Assembly: GCA_964518905.1 (NCBI GenBank)
Contig: CAZFJL010000020.1
Location: 8,835 to 72,834, forward strand
DNA from: RDYZ01 sp964518905
Lineage (GTDB): Bacteria; Cyanobacteriota; Cyanobacteriia; Cyanobacteriales; Geitlerinemataceae
Direction of reading: 5' to 3'
DNA: 64,000 nt
Shown: positions 17,943 through 27,341 of the stretch, in pieces
How positions within the stretch are numbered: position 1 is the stretch's first letter
Layout: every line of letters begins with the position of its first letter
Notes under the pieces: model-generated
What the model was told of the DNA's origin: nothing
Seen by the model: the letters and a program-made list of their open reading frames with translations, nothing else
The model's database searches: none
Made by a program: the position numbers and the translations under genes

Positions 17943-19031
17943 ATGAACGATATGCACAACGATTCTGTTCTTTACCCGAAGCGTCTACCGGTTAAACTCG
18001 ACGCCACGGTTCAGCAAACCCTAGAGTCGCTTCCGGATCATGAGCATCGTAAATGGATCGAGCGATCGCTGCAAGCCATTTGCACGATGGCCGATCGCGA
18101 TGTCGATCGCCTCGATTGGAAAATCCTGAGCAAAGCGATCCAGGATATTACCCGCGCGATGGACACCTTTCGCCCCTACCGCTATGTGCGAAAAGTGGCG
18201 GTGTTTGGCTCGGCTCGCACACCGGCCACCGCGCCGGAATATCAGCTAGCGCAGGCGTTTGCGGCACAAATGGCCGACGATGGCTTTATGGTGATCACGG
18301 GTGCGGGCGGTGGCATCATGGCCGCTGCGAATCAGGGAGCCGGGGCGACACGATCGTTTGGCCTCAATATTGATCTGCCCTTCGAGCAATCGGCGAACCC
18401 CTATATCGCCAACGATCCAAAAGAAGTTGCCTTTAAGTATTTCTTTACGCGGAAGCTGTTTTTTCTGCGGGAAAGTGACGCGATCGCTCTGTTTCCCGGC
18501 GGTTTTGGCACGATGGATGAAGCGTTTGAGACGATTACGCTGCTCCAAACCGGCAAGTTTGGCCCCGCTCCGTTAGTGCTGGTGCAGCCGCCGGGAAATC
18601 GCTACTGGAATGAGTGGGAAGAGTACGTGCGCGGCCAAATTTTGGCACAAGGACTGATTTCAAAAGATGATCTGAGTTTGTATTCGATCGTCGAAGATGC
18701 CGAGGCAGCAGCGGCGATCGTGCGTAATTTTTATCGTTTTTACCATTCGTCGCGCTTCGTGGGCGATCGGCTGGTGTTGCGCCTCAAGGGGGAATTAAGC
18801 GATGAGACGATCGCTACGCTCAATGCTGAATTTAGCGACATTCTCGTCTCGGGCACGATCGAAAAAACAGCGGCACTACCCGAGGAGGCAGGCGATGACA
18901 CCGAGCGACTCCCACGCCTGATTCTGCACTTTAACCGTAGCAATTATGGTCGTCTGCATCAGCTCATTCGACTGATCAATCAGCTCGGCCACTGCGATTC
19001 ACTGGCAAACTGTGCAGTATGTCAGAGCTAG
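17943..19031 (+). CDS. LOG-family (lysine decarboxylase-like) nucleotide-binding protein
   Basis: A 362-aa protein with a Rossmann-like LOG domain at about residues 85-290: VAVFGSARTPATAPEY, VITGAGGGIMAAANQGA and the signature FPGGFGTMDEAFE. LOG enzymes release cytokinin bases or other nucleobases from nucleoside monophosphates; bacterial members may be nucleotide 5'-monophosphate phosphoribohydrolases (PpnN-like). The N-terminal helical part and the C-terminal LRLKGELSDETIATLNAEF region exceed the minimal LOG fold. I chose ATG 17943 over the upstream frame from 17895 because the extra residues are not family-like. Substrate unknown. Confidence 0.88.
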   Translation: MNDMHNDSVLYPKRLPVKLDATVQQTLESLPDHEHRKWIERSLQAICTMADRDVDRLDWKILSKAIQDITRAMDTFRPYRYVRKVAVFGSARTPATAPEYQLAQAFAAQMADDGFMVITGAGGGIMAAANQGAGATRSFGLNIDLPFEQSANPYIANDPKEVAFKYFFTRKLFFLRESDAIALFPGGFGTMDEAFETITLLQTGKFGPAPLVLVQPPGNRYWNEWEEYVRGQILAQGLISKDDLSLYSIVEDAEAAAAIVRNFYRFYHSSRFVGDRLVLRLKGELSDETIATLNAEFSDILVSGTIEKTAALPEEAGDDTERLPRLILHFNRSNYGRLHQLIRLINQLGHCDSLANCAVCQS

Positions 19032-19220
19032 CGTCGGAGTTGACCCCAGATTGAACCCGATTCTGGCGCTCATCCGCCTGTAACGTTATGCATCGCTAAT
19101 GTCATTATTCCTTGACGCACCAATCTTGAATGGTAACGATGGATACGAGAGTGGCGCTCATGCTTGAACATTACCGTTACGGGCGATCGCTCTATTCCAC
19201 CGCATTACGAGGCCAAAATC

Positions 19221-19499
19221 ATGGCTACCATCGTCGTTGAAGCATCGATCGCCGAGCCACAAGTTAACCCCGAAGCGTTTAGCGGTCATTGCTCCCTGAT
19301 GCCATCGCGATCAGATCTCGCGTCAGACCTCTGGGTGCAGTTGCGTGTTTTACCCCATCCGTTTAGTGGGAACTTCGCGCTACTAATGGGACAAATCGCA
19401 CCGGAAGCCTGGTCGGTCTGGATTCCCAACTACGGCGAGGCGACCGTGTGTTTGGATGCCTTGGGTGAGGTGTGTTTGCCTGATCAAATCTGCGGCTAA
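19221..19499 (+). CDS. Small hypothetical protein
   Basis: A 92-aa protein from MATIVVEASI to the stop at 19497-19499. It has no signal peptide or membrane segment, three tryptophans, and a patterned core (SDLWVQLRVLPHPFSGNFALL, WSVWIPNYGEATVCLD). I do not recognise the family. The start is uncertain: the frame opens at 19164, but the ATG at 19221 gives a more natural N-terminus. It stands alone between LOG and a family A repeat. Confidence 0.55.
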   Translation: MATIVVEASIAEPQVNPEAFSGHCSLMPSRSDLASDLWVQLRVLPHPFSGNFALLMGQIAPEAWSVWIPNYGEATVCLDALGEVCLPDQICG

Positions 19500-19523
19500 G
19501 TCGTCCCAGTCAAGAACAGTTTC

Positions 19524-19590
19524 GTAGGGTGGGCAATGCCTACCACGATCAACCAGCGAACAAGCATTCATCATGGTGGCAGTGCCCTAC
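19524..19590. repeat. Family A hairpin repeat, copy 3
   Basis: GTAGGGTGGGCAATGCCTACCACGATCAA-like start (one change in the first hairpin) and a shortened TGGTGGCAGTGCCCTAC end: a decayed copy between the hypothetical gene and the exoprotein relic. Confidence 0.7.
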
Positions 19591-19602
19591 GGGTACTAAC
19601 GG

Positions 19603-20239
19603 TTAGAAGGCGCGACCTTCATTGATGCCGTATTCGATGTAGTGCGAAACCGGCGTAAATTCGCCACTCAACACCGCCGTACGAACATCCGGATTGAGCG
19701 TTAGATATCCTTGTGATCGAAAGGTTGAGTTCGGTTCGCGCCCTTCAAATTGACCGTGCAGGACAAAATGCGCGATCGCGCCGCCGTTAAAGCCCGCAAC
19801 GTCCGGATTGGCGGTCATCGTCATTCGGTTCGCCTTCGTTGGCGACGAGCACTTTCGTACCGTCGGGCGTGAAGGTGAGCATATCGGGCAGTGCGCCGAC
19901 GGTGACGCTGTTGAGGAAGTTACCGTTCGTATCGAAAAATGCGACGTTACCGGGCGCTTGCTTGTCGTTGTTCTCCACGGCCACGGCAACGACGCCATTG
20001 CTCACATCAACGCTATTGGCGACCGCACCATAGGCCGTCACGTCGATCGAAAATGCTAACGTCGGATTGATCGAGCCGTCACTTTGTAAACCACTGACAT
20101 CGAGGACATCGATCGTTGCGCTTTGGGCATTCACGACAAACAAACGCTTGGTAGCTGCGTCGTAGGACACGATCTCGGCAGCACTTTCGTCGAAGACTCC
20201 AGTTTTGTACGTTCCGATCGGCTTCAGTTGTATCGCCAT
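19603..20239 (-). pseudogene. Deletion-fused relic of a choice-of-anchor I exoprotein
   Basis: The first 140 codons from ATG 20239 match the N-terminus of the choice-of-anchor I (phytase-like propeller) family: LKPIGTYKTGVFDESAAEIV, AKRLFVVNAQ-type blade, GALPDMLTFTPDGTKVLVAN, EGEPNDD. Immediately after this motif, where the family should continue with a Tyr-Thr-Val-Asp-Pro-Glu-type blade, the similarity stops and the frame dies within 9 residues. In the neighbouring frame, overlapping at about 19815, a different C-terminal module begins (NPDVAGFNGGAIAHFVLHG, QFEGREP, then LNPDVRTAVLSGEF, ending INEGRAF), the Asn-Pro-Asp-Val repeat found at the ends of cyanobacterial exoproteins. I infer a large internal deletion joining head and tail out of frame. 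A sequencing error could explain the frame change but not the missing middle. Confidence 0.7.
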
Positions 20240-20433
20240 GCTCTGCGGGTTCCCCAGGAAAAATCTCTGCGGCCTCGTGTGAAATGGGTATTCGGTTCTC
20301 TGAAGACCCGATACACATCCACGAGAAGCCGCCTAGAGATTCTCACGACACCATTAAGCCCCTCCTATGTTTGGGTTAACGGCTAGGAATCCCAGCATTA
20401 AATCTGGGTTATCAAGCGAGGGATGAGGGCGAC

Positions 20434-21942
20434 TTAGTTCATCCGATAGCCAAATTTAGTCGGATCAACCTCGGATAAATCAATATCGTTGAGACCATAT
20501 TCCGCCCAGCGCTGGGTCACCGTTGCCGCCACGTCTGGGTCAGACTCCAGCGGTTCGCCCCACTCGTGATCGGTTTCCGGCGGCATTTTTGTCGTCGCAT
20601 CGATGCCCATACGTCCACCGAGACCGATTTTTTCACTGGCAAAATCCAGCGTGTCAAACGGCGTATTCGGCAAAATAAACACGTCGCGCACCGGGTCAAC
20701 CTTCGAGGAAATCGCCCACACCACCTGACGCGGATCGCGCACATCGATCGCCTTATCCACCACAATCACAAACTTGGTATAGGTAAACTGCGGCAAGGCG
20801 CTCCAAAAGGCCAGCGCCGCCCGCCGTGCCTGACCCGGATAGGCTTTATCGATCGAAATAATCGCCGCCTTGTAGCTCAGGGCATCCATCGGCAAGAAGA
20901 AATCGACGATTTCGCTCACCTGCTGGCGCAAAATCGGCGTGTAAACCCGGTTGAGTGCGATCGCCATCATCGCCTCTTCCTTCGGCGGACGACCGCTAAA
21001 GGTGGTGAGATAAATCGGATTTTTGCGATGGGTCATGCAGTGGAACCGCACCAGCGGCGAATCCTCCGCGCCGCCGTAGTAGCCCATGTGATCGCCGCAG
21101 GGGCCATCGGGCAGCACTTCACCCGGTGTAATCGTCCCTTCGAGAATGATCTCGGCCTGGGCTGGAACTTCGAGATCGACGGTTTTACATTTGGCTAAAT
21201 GCACCCCCTCGCCGCCGTATAGTCCCGCAAATAGCCACTCGGACAGCTCCACCGGGATGGGTGTCGCCGCCGCCATCAGCAGCAGTGGATCGATTCCGAG
21301 GGCGATCGCCACCTCCAGCTTTTGGCCGCGTTCCGCCGCCTTGCGTAAATGTCGCGCCCCGCCGCGCACCGACAGCCAATGCACCGTCATCGTCGTGTCC
21401 GACTGCAATTGCAGCCGGTACACCCCCACATTCGGCGTCCCCGTCTCGCAATCCTTCGTAATCACCAGCCCCATCGTCACCACCTTGCCCGCATCGCCGG
21501 GATAGGGGCGAATCATCGGAATATCGTTGAGATTCAGATCATCGCCTTCGATCACGACCTGATGACAGGGCGGCAAAAAGTCCCGTAGCGGCTTGGCCTT
21601 GACCACGTCAAATAACACCTTGCCAAACTCGATCGCCTGGGAAATCTTCTTCGGCGGCTTCGGCTGCTGCAACATGCCCAGCTTTTTGCCCAGCTCCTCT
21701 AGCTCCTCGGGCTTCTCCATATTCATCGCCCAGCAAATCCGCTCTTCCGTGCCGAGCAAATTCACCGCCACGGGAAACTTTGCCCCCTTCACATTCTCGA
21801 ACAGCAAACCGGGGCCACCGACTTGCAGCATCCGATTGGAAATTTCGGCAATCTCCAGATCCGAATCCACCGGAGCCGTGATGCGCCGAAGCTGGCCGCG
21901 TTCTTCAAGAAGTTGGATGAATCCCCGCAGATCTCTAGGCAT
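20434..21942 (-). CDS. ubiD: UbiD-family decarboxylase
   Basis: A 502-aa prenylated-FMN-dependent decarboxylase. In cyanobacteria the family is assigned to the 4-hydroxy-3-solanesylbenzoate decarboxylation step of plastoquinone synthesis. Family landmarks: MPRDLRGFIQLLEERGQLRR, NVGVYRLQLQSDTTMTVHW for prFMN/metal contact, LLMAAATPIPVELSEW, the acidic GPCGDHMGYYG loop, and the late GGRMGIDATTKMPPE. It ends DLSEVDPTKFGYRMN. The prFMN synthase UbiX is not in the window. The ABC ATPase lies 107 bp upstream on the same strand. Confidence 0.93.
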   Translation of the reverse strand: MPRDLRGFIQLLEERGQLRRITAPVDSDLEIAEISNRMLQVGGPGLLFENVKGAKFPVAVNLLGTEERICWAMNMEKPEELEELGKKLGMLQQPKPPKKISQAIEFGKVLFDVVKAKPLRDFLPPCHQVVIEGDDLNLNDIPMIRPYPGDAGKVVTMGLVITKDCETGTPNVGVYRLQLQSDTTMTVHWLSVRGGARHLRKAAERGQKLEVAIALGIDPLLLMAAATPIPVELSEWLFAGLYGGEGVHLAKCKTVDLEVPAQAEIILEGTITPGEVLPDGPCGDHMGYYGGAEDSPLVRFHCMTHRKNPIYLTTFSGRPPKEEAMMAIALNRVYTPILRQQVSEIVDFFLPMDALSYKAAIISIDKAYPGQARRAALAFWSALPQFTYTKFVIVVDKAIDVRDPRQVVWAISSKVDPVRDVFILPNTPFDTLDFASEKIGLGGRMGIDATTKMPPETDHEWGEPLESDPDVAATVTQRWAEYGLNDIDLSEVDPTKFGYRMN

Positions 21943-22049
21943 GTCGTGCTACTTTACGTTTTGTTACACAGCCTTCATTATGACGCGCGATCGCCGCACC
22001 GATGCCGATTTGAGCGAGTTTTCTGCCATGTCAGCCCAGGCTCGCCTCG

Positions 22050-23036
22050 CTAACGGCTGATAGTTAACCCCCGATCGCGCAGTTGCTTCAGGAAAAAATC
22101 CTCCAAACTCGGACGCGCCGATCGCAGATTTAGCACCGTACCGCCTGCCGCACCGATCGCCGCGATCGCCTCCGACAGATCGCCGTTCAGCGTTCCCCGC
22201 CAGGTCTCCCCGCTCCGATCCAGATCGCCCAACACCGCTTGCAGCGACGTCGCCTCCCCGCCCTGACCGCTGACCTGGTAGCAATCCGACGTACCCAGCA
22301 GTTCATCGAGCGACCCGGTACACAACAGCTCGCCCTGCGCCAAAATCGCCACGCGATCGCAAATCGCCTCCACATCGTTCAAGATGTGGCTATTAAAAAA
22401 AATGGTCTTTCCCTGAGCCTTCAGCGCCAGAATAATCTCGCGCATTTGATAGCGTCCCAATGGATCAAGCCCCGACATCGGCTCATCGAGGAAAATCACC
22501 TCCGGATTACCAATCAGCGCCTGCGCCATCCCCACCCGTTGCAGCATCCCCTTAGAATATTGCCGCATCTGTTTCGTCTTCGCGCTCTTGACCGACAGCC
22601 CGACCCAGTCCAGCAACTGCGTGATGCGCTGCGATCGCTGCGATCGTGGAATCTCGAACAACTGCGCCATAAATCCGAGAAATTCCCAGCCCGTCAAATA
22701 ATCATAAAAATAGGGATTTTCCGGCAAATATCCGACCTGTTGCCGCACCCCTTGATCACCAATCGATCGCCCCAAAATTGAGGCGCGTCCCGATGTCGGT
22801 TGCACCAAACCGAGCAATATTTTTAACAGCGTCGTCTTGCCCGCACCATTCGGCCCGAGTAGCCCAAACGTCTCGCCCGTCGGAACCGCGATCGAGCAAG
22901 CCTTGAGCGATTCTACCTTGCGATTAAGCCAAAAGCCGGTGCGATAGGTTTTGGTTAAGCGATCGGCCCAAACCGCGATCGAAGCTGGCTCTATTGAGCT
23001 TGAAACAACAGGCGGATTCAAGTTGGAATCACTCAT
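22050..23036 (-). CDS. ABC-2 type transporter ATP-binding protein
   Basis: A 328-aa ATPase with Walker A GPNGAGKTTLL, Q-loop GYLPENPYFYDYL, signature YSKGMLQRVGMAQAL, Walker B VIFLDEPMSGLDP and H-loop FFNSHILNDVEAI, all intact. A C-terminal regulatory stretch of about 80 residues (GEATSLQAVLGDLD to FFLKQLRDRGL) is typical of the CcmA/NatA-like subfamily that drives ABC-2 exporters. I start at ATG 23036 rather than the GTG two codons upstream. No permease lies next to it, so the substrate cannot be read from context. Confidence 0.9.
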   Translation of the reverse strand: MSDSNLNPPVVSSSIEPASIAVWADRLTKTYRTGFWLNRKVESLKACSIAVPTGETFGLLGPNGAGKTTLLKILLGLVQPTSGRASILGRSIGDQGVRQQVGYLPENPYFYDYLTGWEFLGFMAQLFEIPRSQRSQRITQLLDWVGLSVKSAKTKQMRQYSKGMLQRVGMAQALIGNPEVIFLDEPMSGLDPLGRYQMREIILALKAQGKTIFFNSHILNDVEAICDRVAILAQGELLCTGSLDELLGTSDCYQVSGQGGEATSLQAVLGDLDRSGETWRGTLNGDLSEAIAAIGAAGGTVLNLRSARPSLEDFFLKQLRDRGLTISR

Positions 23037-23076
23037 CGACACAGCACTATAGAGAAATCTTAATTGCTTCGTTCTA

Positions 23077-23118
23077 ACAAAAACAAGGGCAGCAGAAAAA
23101 CTGAAATTCTGCTGCCCT
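23077..23118 (-). terminator. Rho-independent terminator of the LysM-M23 gene
   Basis: On the minus strand an 11-bp stem GGGCAGCAGAA / TTCTGCTGCCC is followed by TTGTTTTTGTT, about 60 bp after the peptidase stop. A good intrinsic terminator. Confidence 0.8.
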
Positions 23119-23179
23119 GAGGCTTAACTATTCAACGAAAGATTCCGCTTTGGAATCGGTGAACTCAACGAATTTCGAG

Positions 23180-25450
23180 CTACGGCAGATAAGCGACGGG
23201 GTTAACAACACCCCGACCGGCAGAATGCAGCTCAAAGTGTAGGTGAGGCCCGGTGCTAAAACCAGTGCTACCCATATCAGCAATGTGCTGGCCTTGCTCG
23301 ACCTGGTCGCCTTCCTCAACCACAATGCGGTTGTTGTGGGCGTAGAGCGTGAGGCTACCGTCTGGGTGAGTGACTTCTACCAGGTTGCCATAACCGCCAG
23401 AATTCCAGCGAGCGTAGGTGACAACGCCCGGAGCAGCGGCAACGATCGGTGTACCCGTCGGGCCACCAATGTCGATACCATTGTGCATCCGACCCCAACG
23501 CCAGCCATACCCCGAGGTTAGAACACCCTGGGCAGGCCAAACGTAGCTACCGTTGAACTGAGAGCCAACACTCGGCAAATACTCACCCACTGCGGCCAGT
23601 GCCGGGATATCCGGCGAGACTGAACGAGGCGGGAGGACAGGAGCATAGTTACTCGAACCCAGGGGAGCAACTGCGATGGTGTCCGCTGTCTCGGTAACAT
23701 CACCACCGACATTGCTGCTCGCAACGAGGGGGGCGGGGCTCGGAGTGACAACGCCGGAAATCGCATTCTCTTCGGCAGTCAGCTTGCCAATGCTAGCCGC
23801 TGTCGAGGCTTCGCGCACCGAGTCACGAGCGGAAAACTCAGGGTTAATCCGCGACGAGGCCATTTCGCGAGCCGGAGCAGGCATAACGCTGCGATCGGAG
23901 TCACGATCAAAGTCTAAAGTTGCGGGAACGGCAGCGATGCTGACGGAATCGCTAGTGTCACCATCATCGCTAACCGGAGCGCTCAGTCGTAGTCGATCGA
24001 TATCGCCTCGAAGGCTAGCCGCGTAATCCATCGATTGACTACTTTCTGCCGTCACAGTGGCGGTCGGAGCCATTGTGGTCTGTTCAGCCAGCGGCAGCGA
24101 AGTGGATGAAGACGCCGCCGAAATCGGCGAGTTCAGGCTTGGATCGAGGCTGCGATCGCGGCGTGATACTGCCGAAATACGGCTTGCAGGAGCTGCAATG
24201 TATGGCGTACTGGGGGAAACAATGCTCGAAGTTGCCTCTACACCAGTGGCTCCGCTAGGAAGCGCTGCGATCGAGCCACGAAGCAGTCCAGTAGAAGCAG
24301 AGGACACATTCGGCACAATCAGCTCTTGACCGGGCTTCAAGTGGTCTGGATTGGCAATGTTGTTGGCCGCAATCAGAACATCAAGGGTTATGCCATGTCG
24401 GTTCGCAACAGAGGAGAGCGTATCACCGGAAGCTACGCGATGAACGCTATCTAAGCGAGCATTCAAAACACTCGGGACAAGTGTTATCTCGGACTGAGGA
24501 GCCAGATCCTCAAAGCCGGGAGCAAGACGTGAGATGAGCGATCGATGAGGAGCTGTCATGGTCGCAGCGATCTGCTCGCTATCGCTGCGCTGGATTGAGG
24601 CATCAAACTCGTTGCTGCTATCGAGATTCGCTGAATCATCGAGTAGAGGCGCGACGTAGGCAATATGCCCGGTTTCACGATCGGAGACAGACGCCTCGTC
24701 CTGCGCGTGATCGTGGTCTTCGCGCGAGTAACCACGCACATCGATCGCTTTTTCCAAGACTTTACGGCTAGCCGTAAAGTCATTGGCATCCGCAATGACG
24801 TCAAACTCAGGACGGCGATTCATGCCGTCATGAATGGGAATATTTAGAACTTGACCGACATAAAGCGAAGCATCTGCGGAGATACCATTCGCCTGAGCGA
24901 TCTGATCAAGGCTGGTTCGGTAGGCTGAAGCAATTTGCCACAGCGTTTGGTTATGCCGAACTGTGTATTGAAGGTACTGAGTCTCAACCGTCTTTGTAGC
25001 GGTGGCGATATCCGTGGCTTCCACAACTTCAGCATCGGCCAAGATCGGCGATACTTCCTCGGGAATGACCGCTGTCTTATCGATCGACGGAACCATCAAT
25101 GCTGATGCAATACCGTCGGACGGAGCTTGCGCTTCGCTATCTACGGCACTTCCAGCGTCATCAGAGTAAATCTCGGATGCATGAGCCTCGGATGCATGAA
25201 CCTCGGGCTGCTGTTCGTTAGCCGCTTCGCGAGTTTCGCTATTGCTTTCGGAGATGACGGACGCATTGCTCGGTTTCGGGAGTGCCATCGTGGCGGCTCC
25301 CATGGAAATTGCAAGGCCGATCGCTGCCGCAGACGTGCGAACTCGGCGCTGCCCTTCGCCACAGACTGGCTTATTCATTTCAGACTGTGGAATTGAATCC
25401 ATTTGGCAAATGGGTTCGGGGGCGTTTGAGTGTGGGAACGTGCGTTTCAA
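23180..25450 (-). CDS. LysM and M23 metallopeptidase cell-wall hydrolase
   Basis: A 756-aa exported endopeptidase that should cut peptidoglycan cross-links. The start is a TTG at 25450, fixed by a perfect AAGGAGG seven bases upstream. A membrane/signal segment lies near residues 39-57 (TSAAAIGLAISMGAATMAL). LysM 1 is at 161-205 (YTVRHNQTLWQIASAY) and LysM 2 near 335-382 (HRVASGDTLSSVANRHG); both bind glycan strands. A long Ser/Ala/Asp-rich linker leads to the C-terminal LytM domain with zinc ligands in HNGIDIGG and HLHFELH and the loop SGYGWRWG. It has its own terminator. Such proteins act in cell separation or as EnvC/NlpD-like activators, but here the zinc ligands look complete. Confidence 0.92.
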   Translation of the reverse strand: MKRTFPHSNAPEPICQMDSIPQSEMNKPVCGEGQRRVRTSAAAIGLAISMGAATMALPKPSNASVISESNSETREAANEQQPEVHASEAHASEIYSDDAGSAVDSEAQAPSDGIASALMVPSIDKTAVIPEEVSPILADAEVVEATDIATATKTVETQYLQYTVRHNQTLWQIASAYRTSLDQIAQANGISADASLYVGQVLNIPIHDGMNRRPEFDVIADANDFTASRKVLEKAIDVRGYSREDHDHAQDEASVSDRETGHIAYVAPLLDDSANLDSSNEFDASIQRSDSEQIAATMTAPHRSLISRLAPGFEDLAPQSEITLVPSVLNARLDSVHRVASGDTLSSVANRHGITLDVLIAANNIANPDHLKPGQELIVPNVSSASTGLLRGSIAALPSGATGVEATSSIVSPSTPYIAAPASRISAVSRRDRSLDPSLNSPISAASSSTSLPLAEQTTMAPTATVTAESSQSMDYAASLRGDIDRLRLSAPVSDDGDTSDSVSIAAVPATLDFDRDSDRSVMPAPAREMASSRINPEFSARDSVREASTAASIGKLTAEENAISGVVTPSPAPLVASSNVGGDVTETADTIAVAPLGSSNYAPVLPPRSVSPDIPALAAVGEYLPSVGSQFNGSYVWPAQGVLTSGYGWRWGRMHNGIDIGGPTGTPIVAAAPGVVTYARWNSGGYGNLVEVTHPDGSLTLYAHNNRIVVEEGDQVEQGQHIADMGSTGFSTGPHLHFELHSAGRGVVNPVAYLP

Positions 25451-26469
25451 GCAACGACCTCCTTAGACGACTGAACGGGCGCTCTCTATGCCAACCTTTA
25501 GACCAAAAGTACTGCGTTACGCAGCGTTTTAGCTGGGGATGGACGATGTCGCTGAAAACTCACGGAATTCGTCAGCCAAGCGCGTCGGAGAGAGTGTCTC
25601 GATCGCTAGTCGCGATTTCGTTGTGGATTAGGTTAGCCTGCTTTTCCTGATTTGTACAAGATCTTGACAAGCTACAGACCCAGAACGACGCTTCGAGCGG
25701 GGTTGAACAACCCGGCATTCGAGAGACACGAGTTTACTGCAAACAGACCGAAAACGGTCACATCAGCGTGAACAAATCACAACTGGAGTTTCAGCTCGAT
25801 AGTTTAGCAAATCCCGCTCTAAATGCAAGTAGTTGCGATACATTCTCTTTTCTGAATCTGTGTACACAGAGTTATGAGCAGCTCGATCGAAAAGTAAATA
25901 CTAGACTCCTGATGCGGTCTAAATTCAAGGCTTATTTCATTGATCTCTATGTGCTGCGTAAGCATAGAGACCCCTTACTCCATAAAGCGTTGGAATCCGA
26001 TCTTTCCTGCAATTCGATCGTATTTTTCAGAAGTGTGAATCCTGTGAATGCAGCTCGCCGGAAGCGGGAAAGGTTCGCCTGGTCTATATCTTCCCCTGTG
26101 GACGCGTCCCCCAAAATCGTTTGCGGCTTTTACGCAGAGCTCGAAGGCTTGATCTAGTTCTTCATCGTCAAGGCCGAAATTTCCTTGGCTCAAGCGCTTA
26201 TGCTTATACCCCGCAAAGTTTTAGGCTTTGTGCTTGTCGTGAAAATGTCCCATCGATCGGCATGGTCGGTAATGATCGATGACAATCAATCTGATTTCAT
26301 ATTTTTGGGATTTAACATACATATTACTTATGCTATCCCGAAATAATTTTCATTAAACTGGTGGGTCTGAAGGATGAAGGATTGGCGAATTTTGGGGAGC
26401 CGGTGGACACATTTTCCCGTCATAGCGAAATCATCGCGGCTAGAATCGTCGCCCTCGGCGAAGGTGATT
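25451..26469. other. Long intergenic region upstream of the M23 gene
   Basis: About 1 kb without a convincing gene. It includes the leader of the M23 gene. A plus-strand frame at 25768-26157 has no recognisable protein character. A minus-strand frame (stop near 25975, open to about 26215) reads GYKHKRLSQGNFGLDDEELDQ-like residues, then AFELCVKAANDF, which looks protein-like but has no start with a ribosome binding site; it may be a gene remnant. Cyanobacterial M23 leaders can carry c-di-AMP riboswitches; I looked for conserved core elements and could not identify one. Confidence 0.4.
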
Positions 26470-26934
26470 TTAATCTGCCGCTGTATTGATCTGGCGTAGC
26501 GCCTCAAACAGCCCGATCGCCACACTCACCGACAGATTCAAGCTCCGGACACAAGGTTCCAGAATCGGTATATATATTGTGTCGTCACAGGTTGCCAGCA
26601 CCGATTCGGGTAAACCAGCCGTTTCGCAGCCGAACAGCAATCTGTCATTCGCTTGAAATGCAAACTCTGTGTAGTGCTGGCGTCCGCGTGTCGTAAAACC
26701 AAGGCGACGACCACGCTGAGTTGTCTCCTGGCTCGCGAAGGCGTCCCAGTTCTCGTGGTAAGTCAAATCAACGTAGGGCCAATAATCGAGTCCAGCTCGT
26801 TTGACGTGGCGATCGTCGATCTGAAAACCCAAAGGGCCGACGAGATGTAGCGGGGTTTTCGTCGCAGCGCAGGTGCGAGCAATATTGCCGGTGTTGGGTG
26901 GGATTTGGGGTTCAACGAGAACAACGTGTGGCAT
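26470..26934 (-). CDS. trmL: tRNA (cytidine/uridine-2'-O-)-methyltransferase TrmL
   Basis: Methylates the 2'-OH of the wobble base 34 of tRNA-Leu isoacceptors. A SPOUT (SpoU) fold of 154 aa with motif 1 EPQIPPNTGNIARTCAA, motif 2 LLFGCETAGLP and motif 3 IYIPILEPCVRSLNLSVSVAI (here ARSLN-type CVRSLN). I start at M 26934 (MPHVVLVEP), matching the family's N-terminus; the frame opens 19 codons earlier. A tRNA-Leu(CAG) gene occurs elsewhere in this window. Confidence 0.93.
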   Translation of the reverse strand: MPHVVLVEPQIPPNTGNIARTCAATKTPLHLVGPLGFQIDDRHVKRAGLDYWPYVDLTYHENWDAFASQETTQRGRRLGFTTRGRQHYTEFAFQANDRLLFGCETAGLPESVLATCDDTIYIPILEPCVRSLNLSVSVAIGLFEALRQINTAAD

Positions 26935-27341
26935 GGCGGTGATATCAATGACAGAATCGGCAACGACCATAGCAGGTAATGGCTTGGCCATGGCACAGTG
27001 CGCCGGTTCGGCACTTATCGCTCAACAACTCTCCTCTCTCACACTAGACCCGCTCAAATATTAACGAGAAATAATGCCTAGGCTTTCTCGATAGGTTGTT
27101 CTTATGTTTGATGAGAGCGAAGATTCATCATGATTATTAATCAATCGCAAACGCATAGGTTTGATGCAAGAAGTAGATATACGTGCTTATACGTACACCC
27201 CTAAGTATGTAGAGACATTCAGGCTGTGTTCCGCGCTTGCGTTAAGCATCAAGACAGCATCAAGATCTGATCTCAATGTCAGCCCTGCCCAGGTCATTTA
27301 GCGATCGAAACATCAGTCGATTTACTTGGCTAGAGGCAAGA
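26935..27341. other. Intergenic region between gshA 3' end and trmL
   Basis: About 400 bp, both flanking genes on the minus strand, so this holds the gshA terminator and the trmL promoter. No gene or repeat family member was seen. Confidence 0.5.

Noticed and set aside
25451..25760. c-di-AMP (ydaO-type) riboswitch before the LysM-M23 gene
   Set aside because: Expected from some cyanobacterial M23 leaders, but I could not find the conserved core blocks; a covariance search would decide.
25768..26157. 129-codon frame upstream of the M23 gene
   Set aside because: Starts at GTG without a ribosome binding site, no recognisable motif, and composition unlike the neighbouring genes; kept only as noncoding spacer.
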